From: Actinopolymorpha alba DSM 45243
Lineage (GTDB): Bacteria > Actinomycetota > Actinomycetes > Propionibacteriales > Actinopolymorphaceae
Assembly: GCF_000373925.1 (NCBI RefSeq)
Contig: NZ_KB892770.1
Span: 1-61,269, forward strand
Length of the DNA: 61,269 nucleotides
Direction of reading: 5' to 3'
Below, one piece after another: positions 24,089-32,940 of the stretch (positions within the stretch are counted from its first letter, which is position 1; every line of letters begins with the position of its first letter). The notes beneath the pieces were generated by a model, which worked only from the letters and a program-made list of their open reading frames with translations, was not told the DNA's origin and ran no database searches. The position numbers and the translations under genes were made by a program.

Positions 24089-24577
24089 ATGTCGTACCCC
24101 GAACCCACCTACTTCGGTGACACCGGCGAGGTGAGCGCGGTCTACCGGCCCGCCGACCACGAACCCGAACTCGTCTATCCGTCGGCCGGCAGCGTCGACT
24201 ACCTCGCGAAGGGCGCGGACACCAAGAGCGAGTTCGGCCTCTACCGCTGGAACTTCGGCCCCGGACGCACCGGCCCCGACCCCCACTTCCACAAGACGAT
24301 CTCGGAGTCGTTCTACATTCTGTCTGGGACCGTCCGGTTGTACGACGGGAACAAGTGGATCGACGGCACGCCGGGCGACTTCCTCTTCGTACCCGAGGGT
24401 GGCATCCATGGCTTCCGTAACGAGTCTGGAGAGCCGGCGTCGATGCTGCTGCTGTTCGCGCCGGGTGCGCCGCGCGAGGAGTACTTCGAGACCCTGGCCG
24501 AGATCGCAGGGGGTCGGGTGCTCAGCGAGGAGGAGAAGCTGGAGTTCTACCTCCGGCACGACAACTACTGGATCTGA
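24089..24577 (+). CDS. cupin-domain protein
   Basis: A 162-residue single cupin. Motif 1 is PHFHKTISESFYILSG (about 69-84), giving the two metal histidines and glutamate; motif 2 is PGDFLFVPEGGIHGFRN (about 95-112). It likely binds a divalent metal and acts as a small-molecule isomerase, dioxygenase or sensor; nothing nearby narrows it. The ATG is preceded by agaggac. A single gene, divergent from the HNH gene and convergent with the sigma-factor gene. Confidence 0.85.
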   Translation: MSYPEPTYFGDTGEVSAVYRPADHEPELVYPSAGSVDYLAKGADTKSEFGLYRWNFGPGRTGPDPHFHKTISESFYILSGTVRLYDGNKWIDGTPGDFLFVPEGGIHGFRNESGEPASMLLLFAPGAPREEYFETLAEIAGGRVLSEEEKLEFYLRHDNYWI

Positions 24578-24610
24578 CTCACGGCCCCAACTCCGGCCGG
24601 CAGGAGGCAG

Positions 24611-25867
24611 CTACCCGTCGTCGTCCCGAGGAAGGCGCGCGGCCCGGGCGTCGAGGTAGCGCTGTTCGGGCAGGCTCGTCGTCCGCCGGGCGGCCTGGTG
24701 GTAGGCGGCGCGGGCGGCCGCGTGGTCGCCCGCCATCTCCAGGAGGTGCGCGCGTACGGCGTGGAGTCGGTGATGCTCCGCCAGCCGGTCGTCCTCGTCG
24801 AGCGCCTTGAGGTGGTCGAGCCCCGCCCGTGGCCCCTCGACCATCGCCACCGCGACAGCGTGGTTGAGAGCGATCATGGGGTTCGGTGAGAGGCGTTCGA
24901 GGAGTTGGTACAACGCGAGGATCTGCCGCCAGTCGGTGTCCTCCGCGCCCGGTGCCTCGTCGTGGATCGCGGCGATGGCCGCCTGGAGTTGGTACGAACC
25001 AACCGGGAATCTCGCCAGCGCATCGGTGATCAGCGCGACGCCCTCGGCAATAGCCTGGGTGTTCCACAGGTCGCGGTTCTGCTCGGCGAGCGGGATCAGG
25101 TCGCCGTTCGGGCTGGTCCGTGCAGGCCGCCGCGCGTCGGTCAACAGCATGAGGGCGAGGAGCCCCGCGACCTCGCCGTCATCCGGCAGGAGCCGGTGAA
25201 GGGTGCGGGCCAGCCGGATCGCCTCGGCGGTGAGGTCGGTCCGCTGCAGGTCAGGCCCGGACGTCGCGGTGTAGCCCTCGTTGAAGATCAGATACAGAAC
25301 GTGCAGGACGACTCGCAGCCGTTCCACGCGTTCTTGTTCGGGAGGCATCTGGAACGCCGTACCCGTGGCCTTGATGCGTTGCTTGGCCCGGCTGATGCGC
25401 TGGGCCATGGTCGCCTCGGGTACGAGGAACGCGTGGGCGATCTGCGCCGTCGTCAAACCACCGACCGCCCGCAGGGTGAGCGCGAGCTGCGACGGCTGGG
25501 ACAGAGCCGGGTGGCAGCACAGGAACAGAAGAGTCAGCGTGTCGTCTTCGCCGGAGACGCGGGTGTCGTCGGCGGCCGGCGTCACGAACTCATCCGCCGG
25601 GCCCAAGGTCGCCGCGGTCGCTTCCCGCTGCCGGCGGGCCTGGTCGCTGCGGAGCTGGTCGGTCAACCGCCGGGAGGCGACGGTGATCAGCCAGGCCTTC
25701 GGGTTGTCCGGCGTACCCTGCTCGGGCCACTGGACGGCGGCCGCCAGTAGCGCCTCCTGTACGGCGTCCTCGCAGGCGTCGAAGTGTCCATAACGGCGGA
25801 CGAGCGCGCCGAGGACCTGCGGCGCGAGTTCGCGCAGCAGGTCCTCGGGCACAGGATTGGTCGTCAC
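24611..25867 (-). CDS. ECF42-type RNA polymerase sigma factor
   Basis: A 418-residue paralogue of the sigma factor at 20.4 kb. Region 2 is GHFDACEDAVQEALLAAAVQ with NPKAWLITVASRRLTDQLR, region 4 is VGGLTTAQIAHAFLVPEATM then AQRISRAKQRIK, and the DUF6596/helical C-terminal domain is full length (LIFNEGYTATSG, LAEQNRDLWN). The C-terminal domain is needed for activity in the studied ECF42 members and replaces an anti-sigma factor. The start overlaps the YCII gene stop by 4 nt, the classic DGPF-ECF42 operon. Such sigmas usually direct transcription of their own operon. Confidence 0.9.
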   Translation of the reverse strand: MTTNPVPEDLLRELAPQVLGALVRRYGHFDACEDAVQEALLAAAVQWPEQGTPDNPKAWLITVASRRLTDQLRSDQARRQREATAATLGPADEFVTPAADDTRVSGEDDTLTLLFLCCHPALSQPSQLALTLRAVGGLTTAQIAHAFLVPEATMAQRISRAKQRIKATGTAFQMPPEQERVERLRVVLHVLYLIFNEGYTATSGPDLQRTDLTAEAIRLARTLHRLLPDDGEVAGLLALMLLTDARRPARTSPNGDLIPLAEQNRDLWNTQAIAEGVALITDALARFPVGSYQLQAAIAAIHDEAPGAEDTDWRQILALYQLLERLSPNPMIALNHAVAVAMVEGPRAGLDHLKALDEDDRLAEHHRLHAVRAHLLEMAGDHAAARAAYHQAARRTTSLPEQRYLDARAARLPRDDDG

Positions 25868-26226
25868 GCCTCGGGTTCGGGCTCACCGTGGAGCGGCCGG
25901 ACCTCCATCGCCCAGTACCTCGCGTCCGGCCAGCGGGCGGCGATCTCGATCGCGCGCTCGGGGGTGGCGCAGTCGACGATGCAGTAGCCGGCCAGCTGCT
26001 CCTTGGTCTCGCTGAACGGGCCGTCGGTGACCGCGGGTACGCCGTCCCGCACCCGGACCGTCTTGGTCTGGGAGGAGTCAGCCAACGCTTCCCCACCGAC
26101 CCATTCGCCGGACTCGGTGAGTTCCTTCCAGATCTCGCCAGCCTCGTTCATCAGGCCGTTGCGTTCCTCTTCGGAGAGGGTCGCCCAGGTGGCGGGGTTT
26201 TGGTAGATCAGCAGGATGTACTTCAC
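25864..26226 (-). CDS. YCII/DGPF-family protein
   Basis: A 120-residue YCII-fold protein, MKYILLIYQNP at the start and VTDGPFSETKEQLAGYCIVD (the DGPF motif) in the middle. It is the usual partner gene of ECF42 sigma factors; its biochemical role is unknown. It leads the two-gene operon. Upstream on the minus strand GAACT (26299-26295) and CGTC (26279-26276) are 15 bp apart and could be the ECF-type -35/-10; this is a weak, unverified reading. Confidence 0.9.
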   Translation of the reverse strand: MKYILLIYQNPATWATLSEEERNGLMNEAGEIWKELTESGEWVGGEALADSSQTKTVRVRDGVPAVTDGPFSETKEQLAGYCIVDCATPERAIEIAARWPDARYWAMEVRPLHGEPEPEA

Positions 26227-26341
26227 GGCGTCACACCTTCTGGTTGGCGCGCCCGGTTGGGCGACTCTCAGCGGTGACGTCGGAGTGGGTGGGGAGTTCT
26301 CGACGTCCCGGCGAGAATCTTTCCGCGTATTTCTTCAGAAG

Positions 26342-27331
26342 CTACCCGAGCGGCCGCGGGCCGTCGGCGGCGGCCGCATCGGCGGTCGCATCGGCGGCCG
26401 CATCGGCGGTCGAGGCGGCTTCGACGGCGCGTAACCAGACCTCGGTGAAACCCGGGCCGTCCACGTCCACGAGGACCCGTGTGCGGATTCCGTTCTCGTC
26501 CGGAACGAACCGCAGGACGCCGCCGTCGAGGTCCGGCCGGAGGTTCATCTCCTCGACCGTGGCGCCCGGCCACCCCAGCGCGACGGCGCAGGTGACCGGG
26601 TCGTAGTGGAAGTTCAGGAGATCGCCGGGAAGTCCGGTATGAGCATGGCCCAGCCGGGTCATGCCGGCGTCCTCGCCGTACGCGGCCGCCTGGGAGGCAA
26701 GGCGTACGCCGAGCGGTCCGGCGGCTCGCAGGCGCGGGAGGTCTGACGCCCGCAGATGGCTGCCCAGCGTCGCCGGCAGGGTGGTCAGCGTCAGGCATCC
26801 GACCGCGCTCATGACGATGCTGGCCGCCCGGGTGTCCCACTGCACGTTCCAGTCCTGGTCAGGGCCCCATGCCGGCAGACCGGCGGCGGGTGGGCGTACC
26901 CAACCGCCCATCATCACGACGGAGGTCTCGGCGAGACTGCCTGGCCGGCAGGTCGCAAGAATCGCCAGGTTGGTACAAGGACCGATCGCGACGACCGTCG
27001 CGCCGGCCTCGACGCTGCTGCTGAGGAGATCAAGGGCGGCGCCCGGCGGTGAGGGCGTGGGGTGGGCGCTCGCCGGCCAGTACCGCGGGTCACCGATGAC
27101 CGGGTCAGCCAGTTGTCCGGTGGTCAGCGACGCGCCCGCACCGGCCGCGACGGGAATGTCGGCTCGGCCGGCGAGTTCGAGCAGGTGGCGGACGTAGCCG
27201 GCCCGGACGCCGGCCGGGTCCAGCACTGTGGTGATGCCGAGGAGTTCGACGCCAGGCCAACCGAGCAGCATGGCCAGCGCGCAGGCATCATCGGGATCGC
27301 CGCCGAGGTCGGTGTCGAGATGGATGCGCAT
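26342..27331 (-). CDS. inosine-uridine-type nucleoside hydrolase
   Basis: A 329-residue nucleoside N-ribohydrolase. The Ca2+ site DTDLGGDPDDA (residues 6-16) begins right after the start, as in the family, and the YDPVTCAVAL segment (about 243-252) gives the C-terminal metal aspartate. It would release bases from ribonucleosides. The last 20 residues are an Ala/Asp repeat encoded by 12-bp units (gcatcggcggtc/gcatcggcggcc, about 26370-26413), outside the catalytic fold. A single gene, same strand as neighbours. Confidence 0.87.
   Translation of the reverse strand: MRIHLDTDLGGDPDDACALAMLLGWPGVELLGITTVLDPAGVRAGYVRHLLELAGRADIPVAAGAGASLTTGQLADPVIGDPRYWPASAHPTPSPPGAALDLLSSSVEAGATVVAIGPCTNLAILATCRPGSLAETSVVMMGGWVRPPAAGLPAWGPDQDWNVQWDTRAASIVMSAVGCLTLTTLPATLGSHLRASDLPRLRAAGPLGVRLASQAAAYGEDAGMTRLGHAHTGLPGDLLNFHYDPVTCAVALGWPGATVEEMNLRPDLDGGVLRFVPDENGIRTRVLVDVDGPGFTEVWLRAVEAASTADAAADATADAAAADGPRPLG
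26370..26413. repeat. 12-bp tandem repeat at the end of the nucleoside hydrolase gene
   Basis: About four alternating units of gcatcggcggtc and gcatcggcggcc encode an Ala/Thr/Asp tail (ADATADAAA). The period is a codon multiple, so slippage changes only tail length. Confidence 0.85.
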
Positions 27332-27384
27332 GTCTGCCTCCCTCGTGGTTGATCACCGAGAGGTCGCAAAGCTAGCTGTCGTCT

Positions 27385-28044
27385 TCACCGACTGGTTGTC
27401 GGGTCCACGCCGGGGATCTGTACGCAGATCTCCGTGCCCAGACGGCAGCCGCCCGACAGGGCCAGGTCGTCGCCGCTCCAGAAGCGCCCCGGGTCGTACC
27501 AACTCGGGCGCTTGCCGCCGGGCAGGAGTCCCATGGCCTGGTAGGTCACCGCGACGACCTCCGCGCAGTAGGCCGTCTCCAACTCGGTGCGGCGTTCCCC
27601 ACGCCGAAGGATCCTCGGGACCCGCCCACTCACCCAACGGGTGGCGAGCCGGGCCGTCGAGGGGAACGGCGTACCGTCCAAACGCGCGATCGTCCGGAGT
27701 ACGCCGTCTTCCATCGCCCGGGTGGCTGTCGGGTCGAGTTGACGCAGCCAGACCCGCTGGCCGTACTTACGCGCCCACACCAGAACCGACGCGCGGAGGT
27801 CGTGTAGTTGGACACCGCGCTGGTGCGTGCCAGACCAGAGGTCCGGCAGCGACTTGCCCAGCTCGGCGTGCCACATGAGCGGCGGCAGATCCTCGAGCGC
27901 GACGGTCATGCCGACGTGGTTGACCGGGCTGTTCGTGGTGATCCGGATCGCCCGGTCTGCCGCCGACCGGCCACGGAACAGCCAGAGGTCGCCGGTGCGG
28001 GTCAGGTCCAGGGCCTCGTCGAGGCTGATGCTCATGCCCGGCAT
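27385..28044 (-). CDS. permuted papain-like (YiiX/NlpC-P60 type) hydrolase
   Basis: A 219-residue protein. The order is circularly permuted: GDLWLFRGRSAADRAIR and VNHVGMTVAL (H43) come first and AYCAEVVAVTYQAMGLL (C160, E162) near the end. This is the YiiX/YaeF layout of papain-like cysteine hydrolases and acyltransferases. WHAELG between them could supply the third polar residue. There is no signal peptide, so it is probably cytoplasmic; lipid amidase or peptidase activity is possible. The start is 28044 or 28035; neither has a clear ribosome-binding site. Confidence 0.75.
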   Translation of the reverse strand: MPGMSISLDEALDLTRTGDLWLFRGRSAADRAIRITTNSPVNHVGMTVALEDLPPLMWHAELGKSLPDLWSGTHQRGVQLHDLRASVLVWARKYGQRVWLRQLDPTATRAMEDGVLRTIARLDGTPFPSTARLATRWVSGRVPRILRRGERRTELETAYCAEVVAVTYQAMGLLPGGKRPSWYDPGRFWSGDDLALSGGCRLGTEICVQIPGVDPTTSR

Positions 28045-28062
28045 GGTCGTAGCCTAGGCCGC

Positions 28063-28236
28063 ATGCGTTGGTGGAAGGTGCTGGGCGTCGCGGGCCTGCT
28101 GGGCGTGGCCGCGACCGGAGTGGTGATCGCGCGGGCCGAACGCCGGCGCCGTGCCTACACGCCGGAGCAGATCCGGTCACGGCTACACGAGAGGTACGCC
28201 GAAGCCACCGCGCGCGGCTCCGTAGCCGGCGACTGA
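28063..28236 (+). CDS. small single-pass membrane protein, 57 residues
   Basis: MRWWKVLGVAGLLGVAATGV starts one transmembrane helix, followed by a basic stop-transfer (RAERRRRAY) and a short amphipathic tail (TPEQIRSRLHERYAEA). It is divergent from the papain-like gene, with only 18 bp between the starts. The family is a widespread actinobacterial type without known function. A GC-rich hairpin directly follows its stop. Confidence 0.6.
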   Translation: MRWWKVLGVAGLLGVAATGVVIARAERRRRAYTPEQIRSRLHERYAEATARGSVAGD

Positions 28237-28237
28237 A

Positions 28238-28252
28238 CACCCGGCCCGGGTG
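28238..28252 (+). terminator. short GC hairpin after the 57-residue ORF
   Basis: cacccggcccgggtg is a 7-bp stem with a 1-nt centre immediately after the TGA. There is no U-tract; it may pause or protect the 3' end rather than terminate fully. Confidence 0.35.
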
Positions 28253-28294
28253 CTCGCGGGCCGACGGCAGGCGAAGGGCAGACTCGTCCTCGTT

Positions 28295-29686
28295 ATGAAC
28301 GAATCTGCCCGCCCCGAAGACCGTCCCGAAGGCCGCTCCCAAGGCCCGGCTCCCACGACCTCCACCTCCGACCTTCTCGAACTCGAAATCGGTCCTGTCG
28401 CGCACGGCGGTTGGTGCGTCGCCCGGCACGAGGGGAAGGTCGTGTTCGTCCGGCATGCGCTGCCCGGCGAACTCGTCCGCGCCCGGGTGGTCGAGGAGAC
28501 CGCCCGGTTGGTACGCGCCGATGCGATCGAGATCCTGCGCGGCTCTCCGGACCGGGTCGCCCCACCGTGCCCGTACGCGGGTCCCGGGCGCTGCGGCGGC
28601 TGCGACTGGCAGCACGCGACCCTTGCCGCGCAGCGGGAGCTGAAGGCCGCGGTCGTCAAGGAGCAGTTGCGTCGCATCGCCGGCCTCGAGGTCGAGGTGA
28701 CCGTCGAGGCGCTGCCGTCCCCCGTCCCGGACGAGGATCCCTCCGGCGACAGCGGGCTCGGCTGGCGTACCCGCGTGCGGTTCGCCGTCAGCGACGACGG
28801 CGTGGTCGGCTTCCGGCGGCACCGCTCCCACGAGATCGAGCCCGTCGACGCCTGCGTCATCACCCATCCCGAGATCGAACGCCTCGGCATCGAGCGCCAC
28901 CGCTGGCCGGGCGCCGACCAGATCGAGGTGGCGGCGTCGGCCGCGACGGGTGACCGGGTGGTCGCGGTCCCGGACCGGAATCGCGGCGCCGTCGAGGTCC
29001 CGCGCCTCGCGGCCCCAGTCCGGCTCGTCCGCGGTGAGCCGCAACCGGGTCCTGGCCTGCCGTACGTACGCGAACACGCGGCTGGCCGCACCTGGCAGGT
29101 GAGCGGGACCGGCTTCTGGCAGGTTCATCCGGCCGCGGCGGACACGCTCGTCGAGGCTGTCCTCGAGGCGCTGGAGCCGCGCTCCGGTGAGCGGGTTCTC
29201 GATCTGTACTGCGGTGTCGGGCTGTTCGTCGGCGCGCTGGCCGAGCGGGTCGGGCCGGCCGGCACGCTCACCGGAGTCGAGGAGGACCCGATCGCGGTCC
29301 GCGACGCGCGGCACAACCTCCGGGACCTGCCGAACGTCACCATCGAGAGGGGTCGGGTCGAGCGGGTGCTCAGTCGCGGAAGGCCGGCCCGGGGCGGCGG
29401 GCCGGGTGCCAATCGAGACCGTCCGGGCCTGGATCAGGTGGACCTGGTGGTGCTGGACCCGCCGCGCTCAGGAGCCGGGCAGACCGTCGTACGCCGCGTC
29501 GCGGCGCTCGCCCGTCGCCGGATCGCGTACGTCTCCTGTGACCCGGCGACGTTGGCCCGCGATCTCCGGTACTTCGCGGAGCACGGCTGGAGCCTTGCGG
29601 GGCTGCGTGCGTTCGACGCGTTCCCGATGACCCACCACGTGGAGTGCGTGGCGATCCTGGAGCCGGTGAAGAAGGACGGCGCCTGA
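28295..29686 (+). CDS. TrmA/RumA-family RNA (uracil-C5) methyltransferase
   Basis: A 463-residue class I SAM enzyme. An N-terminal TRAM domain (about 27-85) is followed by cluster cysteines C92, C100 and C103 (PPCPYAGPGRCGGCDWQ) with C187 as likely fourth ligand, matching the 4Fe-4S RumA group. The methylase part has VLDLYCGVGLFVGALAE (SAM), VVLDPPRSGAG and SCDPATLARD with the catalytic cysteine. It makes 5-methyluridine in rRNA or tRNA. ATG 28295 follows the natural N-terminal; a longer frame exists. The gene ends 9 bp before the convergent YcxB-like gene. Confidence 0.9.
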   Translation: MNESARPEDRPEGRSQGPAPTTSTSDLLELEIGPVAHGGWCVARHEGKVVFVRHALPGELVRARVVEETARLVRADAIEILRGSPDRVAPPCPYAGPGRCGGCDWQHATLAAQRELKAAVVKEQLRRIAGLEVEVTVEALPSPVPDEDPSGDSGLGWRTRVRFAVSDDGVVGFRRHRSHEIEPVDACVITHPEIERLGIERHRWPGADQIEVAASAATGDRVVAVPDRNRGAVEVPRLAAPVRLVRGEPQPGPGLPYVREHAAGRTWQVSGTGFWQVHPAAADTLVEAVLEALEPRSGERVLDLYCGVGLFVGALAERVGPAGTLTGVEEDPIAVRDARHNLRDLPNVTIERGRVERVLSRGRPARGGGPGANRDRPGLDQVDLVVLDPPRSGAGQTVVRRVAALARRRIAYVSCDPATLARDLRYFAEHGWSLAGLRAFDAFPMTHHVECVAILEPVKKDGA

Positions 29687-29695
29687 CGCCCGCGG

Positions 29696-30217
29696 TCATG
29701 CGGCTGCGAGATGCCTGGTGATCAGCGACCGCAGTCGTTCGGAGTCCTCCGGAGCACCCAGACCACGTTTGGGGAGGAGCAGCACTCCGGTTCCCCAGAT
29801 GTCCGGGGTGAGCAGCACGAATACCCGTCGGCCCTCGACGCCGCGCCCGTAGAACCCCCAGTCGGTCTGATTCGCATGCCGCTCGGAAACGGTACTGATC
29901 CCGTCCTCATCGACCGTCACGCGATGTTCGCCCAGATGCCGGGCGTAGGCGAGCAAGGCGAGAGCCGCCAGCCAGCGGACGGCCACCAAGAAGAGGCAGA
30001 GAATCAGAAAGAACTTCCACGCCCCCAAGCCGACGGCACCAACACCTCTGGTCAACAGGTTGGCTGCGCTCACCAAGCCGAGCAATGCGCCCAGTCCCCA
30101 CAGGGCGCGATAGCACCATCGCCCGACTGGACTGTGTCGCATCTGAATCTTCAGTCCGTCAGATATCTCCCGCCATGTCACTACGTACGTCAGCTGCACC
30201 GACACATCAACGGCCAT
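29696..30217 (-). CDS. YcxB-like membrane protein
   Basis: A 173-residue protein with two closely spaced transmembrane helices (about 33-60 and 68-92) and a C-terminal soluble beta-rich half (HRVTVDEDGISTVSERH, then FVLLTPDIWGTGVLLLPKRG). This is the YcxB-like domain layout, a family without assigned function. It is monocistronic and convergent with the methyltransferase gene. Confidence 0.65.
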   Translation of the reverse strand: MAVDVSVQLTYVVTWREISDGLKIQMRHSPVGRWCYRALWGLGALLGLVSAANLLTRGVGAVGLGAWKFFLILCLFLVAVRWLAALALLAYARHLGEHRVTVDEDGISTVSERHANQTDWGFYGRGVEGRRVFVLLTPDIWGTGVLLLPKRGLGAPEDSERLRSLITRHLAAA

Positions 30218-30440
30218 GCGTCCTCCTTGGATTCGATGGGCAGGGACTGTACCGGCGGGTCAGCCAACCGATCAGGACACAGATGCCGCCGCCCACGGGG
30301 CCCCGACCGCGGTCGCGGGGAGCGGAGCGCTGCAGGTCGCCCGGCCGTACGAGCCGGTTGGGCGGACCACCGATCGGAGCGGCGGCCTATCATCGAGGGT
30401 GGTTGTTGAATCTGAAACCAGTTGTCGGAGGCGGTGGACG

Positions 30441-31436
30441 GTGAGCAACGTCGAGGCGGAACCCGCCGAGCAGCGCTGCGGAGCGGTCGCCGACGAGCGG
30501 ACACCACGAACACCACGGGCGCCGTACGTCGAGGTGCTTTCCGCACGTGAGGTTCCTCTGGGCGGACCGCGGGCGATGTCGGTACGCCGATCGCTCCCGC
30601 AGCGGGCCCGGACGCTGATCGGGGCCTGGTGCTTCGCCGATCACTACGGCCCTGACGACGTAGCCGAGGCGGGCGGCATGAACGTCCCCCCGCATCCGCA
30701 CACCGGCCTGCAGACGGTGAGCTGGCTGTTCAGCGGGGAGATCGAGCACCGCGACAGCCTGGGCACGCACGCCCTGGTGCGCCCGGGCGAACTCAACCTC
30801 ATGACCGGCGGCTACGGCATCAGCCACTCGGAGGTCTCAACCGCGCGGACCAGGGTCCTGCACGGCGTCCAGTTGTGGGTGGCGCTGCCGGCGGCGCACC
30901 GGAACGCTGGCCGGGATCTCCAGCACTACGCCCCCACTCCCGTCCAGGTGGACGGGGCTGAGCTCAGAGTCTTCCTGGGCTCGCTTGCGGGGGACACCTC
31001 ACCGGTGCGGACGTTCACACCTTTGCTGGGTGCCGAGCTCCGCCTCGCGGCAGGGGCGACGACCACGCTCGCGGTGGACCCCGGCTTCGAGCACGGCCTG
31101 CTGGTCGACCAGGGGAACGTCCGTCTGGGTGGCGTACTCCTGCGTCCGGCGGAGTTGGGCTACGCCAGCACGGGGTTCGACACCCTCACGCTGACGAACG
31201 AGTCGGAGGACGCGGCCCGGTTGGTCCTGCTCGGTGGTACGCCGTTCGACGACCAGATCGTCATGTGGTGGAACTTCATCGGCCGCAGCCACGCCGACAT
31301 CGTCCAGGCGCGCGAAGACTGGCAGAAGGCCTCTGACCGCTTTGGCGCCGTCGAGGGGTACGCCGGCGACCGGCTTCCCGCGCCCGCCCTACCGAACGCC
31401 ACCCTCACCCCGCGCCGGAACCCACCGCGCCTCTGA
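30441..31436 (+). CDS. pirin-family bicupin
   Basis: A 331-residue protein. The N-terminal cupin holds the metal residues in PPHPHTGLQTVSWLFSGE (two His) and HSEVS (His, Glu); the C-terminal cupin is degenerate, as usual in pirins. The family binds Fe or Ni and acts as quercetinase or redox-responsive co-regulator. GTG 30441 is supported by cggagg 8 nt upstream; frames further upstream are unlike pirins. It is followed by a strong hairpin shared with the convergent phosphoesterase gene. Confidence 0.87.
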   Translation: MSNVEAEPAEQRCGAVADERTPRTPRAPYVEVLSAREVPLGGPRAMSVRRSLPQRARTLIGAWCFADHYGPDDVAEAGGMNVPPHPHTGLQTVSWLFSGEIEHRDSLGTHALVRPGELNLMTGGYGISHSEVSTARTRVLHGVQLWVALPAAHRNAGRDLQHYAPTPVQVDGAELRVFLGSLAGDTSPVRTFTPLLGAELRLAAGATTTLAVDPGFEHGLLVDQGNVRLGGVLLRPAELGYASTGFDTLTLTNESEDAARLVLLGGTPFDDQIVMWWNFIGRSHADIVQAREDWQKASDRFGAVEGYAGDRLPAPALPNATLTPRRNPPRL

Positions 31437-31446
31437 GCCTCTGGCC

Positions 31447-31483
31447 GGGCGGAGAGCGCGGTCGGCGCCGGCGCTCTCCGCCC
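31447..31483. terminator. bidirectional hairpin between convergent genes
   Basis: gggcggagagcgc (31447-31459) and its exact complement (31471-31483) form a 13-bp stem with an 11-nt loop. It lies between the stops of the pirin gene and the convergent phosphoesterase gene. No U-tract; in GC-rich actinobacteria such hairpins commonly serve as terminators. Confidence 0.75.
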
Positions 31484-31501
31484 CGAGGTGTCAGCCGAGC
31501 C

Positions 31502-32527
31502 TCAGGAACCGTTCGAGGCGTACGGCACCTTGACCCAGCTGAGGACCTGCGGGCCGCGCGCGTTGATCGTGACCTTCAGCCAGCTGTTCACGCCGGTGGA
31601 GCCGTCGACGGTGATCCGGTTGAGGTTGGGTACGGCGGACACGCCGTACACGGACAGCCACTTCGAGCCGTTCGCGAGCGGCCGGTCGGCGTTGTAGACG
31701 TGGCTGTCGCCGTTGAACAGATAGACCGGCCCGTCGAACGCCGTGGCCTGCTCGGCGATCGTCTGGATGATCGGCGTGAAGCCGGAGAGGTTCGCGGGGT
31801 TCGGGTTGGACACGGACGGGTCGAACATGTCGGCCTGGGTCAGCAGCACCACCGCGCGGTCACGGTCCCGCTTCGCCTGGGCGAAGGTCTCCCTGATGTG
31901 TTGGACCGCCGCGGCGGTCCGCCCGCGTACCTCCGCCAACTGCTCCGGCGTGGCGGAGGTGTTGCCGGTCCACGGCAGCAGGCTGTTGTTGCTGCCGACG
32001 ACGTGGACCGCGGCGAAGGTCACGTCGGCGCGGGTGTACCTGACGTTCTCGGCGTAGCCGGCGGCGGCCTGGGACTTCACGGCGACCTTGTGCTGCCCGA
32101 GCGTACGACCGGGCTCGGGAAAGAACGTGCGCCGGATCGCGGTCAGACGTTCGAGCGGGTTGTAGGAGCCGTTGTTGGCGCGGTGGCAGTCGGTCCACTC
32201 GTTGTCGCCCGGTGTGTAGACCAGCGGGTCCGCGAACCGGTCGAAGTCTGACCTGATGCGCGCGAAGTAGCTGTCGCTGCACAGCGACGAGCCATCCTTG
32301 ATGTCACCGAGGTGATCGACCAGGCGTACGTCGGGGTCGGCGTTGATCTGATCCACCACCGACGGGAACTCCGTGATCTGGGTGGGGCCGTACGGCACGT
32401 CGCCGATGACCGCGAACGTGAAGCCCTTGTCGTTTCCCGCTGTCACTGCCGCCATGCTTGGCGAAGCGCCGACCATGAGTGAGGTCGACAAAGCCGCGCC
32501 CAATGCGAGGCACTGCCACTTCTTCAC
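31502..32527 (-). CDS. secreted metallophosphoesterase
   Basis: A 341-residue protein. A Sec signal peptide (KKWQCLALGAALSTSLMVG, cleavage after SMA at about 26) precedes a calcineurin-like phosphoesterase domain: VIGDVPYG, HLGDIKDG, TPGDNEWTDCH, HVVGSNNS and FNGDSHVY give the expected metal-binding D/N/H set. The DNEW motif and long insert resemble secreted phosphatase/phosphodiesterase relatives rather than purple acid phosphatases. It probably hydrolyses organophosphates outside the cell. Confidence 0.85.
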   Translation of the reverse strand: MKKWQCLALGAALSTSLMVGASPSMAAVTAGNDKGFTFAVIGDVPYGPTQITEFPSVVDQINADPDVRLVDHLGDIKDGSSLCSDSYFARIRSDFDRFADPLVYTPGDNEWTDCHRANNGSYNPLERLTAIRRTFFPEPGRTLGQHKVAVKSQAAAGYAENVRYTRADVTFAAVHVVGSNNSLLPWTGNTSATPEQLAEVRGRTAAAVQHIRETFAQAKRDRDRAVVLLTQADMFDPSVSNPNPANLSGFTPIIQTIAEQATAFDGPVYLFNGDSHVYNADRPLANGSKWLSVYGVSAVPNLNRITVDGSTGVNSWLKVTINARGPQVLSWVKVPYASNGS

Positions 32528-32691
32528 GCCGTTCTCCCATCGTCGTTGTCGGCGGTCATGCTCGCGTGACGGCGTGAACCGGCGAAGGCTCCCGCGAGGA
32601 TCCTTCGTGAACCTTCGCGGCGCGCGTCAATGCCAGCTTGGCGCCCGTCAACCTGGGGTAGCTATCCCTGGTGCCCGAGAGGTGACAGTTT

Positions 32692-32721
32692 GGTATGACA
32701 ATCGGTATGGTCGCCGGTATG
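32692..32721 (+). promoter_or_regulatory. three GGTATG direct repeats at 12-bp spacing
   Basis: ggtatg occurs at 32692, 32704 and 32716, directly over the candidate starts of the antitoxin gene. Ribbon-helix-helix antitoxins commonly bind such spaced direct repeats for autorepression. They could equally be three alternative in-frame ATG codons. Confidence 0.45.
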
Positions 32722-32940
32722 GCAACAACGAAGAAGATCACGGTGAGCCTGTCGGGGGATGCGCACTGGCTCGCCGAACGCGCGGCCGCGGACGCGGACA
32801 TGTCCCTCTCGGCATGGCTCTCGCGGGCCGCCTGCCATTACGCGCTGTGGCAGGCGCCGGGCCAGGTCTCCGAGGAAGGTCAGCTCCGCGACGAGGAAGA
32901 TCGCTCGGCGGAGGAGACCGCCTATCGTGCGACGGGGTGA
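32719..32940 (+). CDS. ribbon-helix-helix antitoxin, MazE-like
   Basis: A 73-residue protein. TKKITVSLSG forms the ribbon, AHWLAERAAADADM and LSAWLSRAACHYAL the two helices; the acidic Glu/Asp-rich tail (EEGQLRDEEDRSAEE) would wrap the toxin. It overlaps the toxin gene by 14 nt, the standard antitoxin-first order. In-frame ATGs at 32695 and 32707 are alternatives: gagaggtg (32677-32684) is better spaced for 32695, while the protein family favours the 32719 start. Confidence 0.75.
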   Translation: MATTKKITVSLSGDAHWLAERAAADADMSLSAWLSRAACHYALWQAPGQVSEEGQLRDEEDRSAEETAYRATG

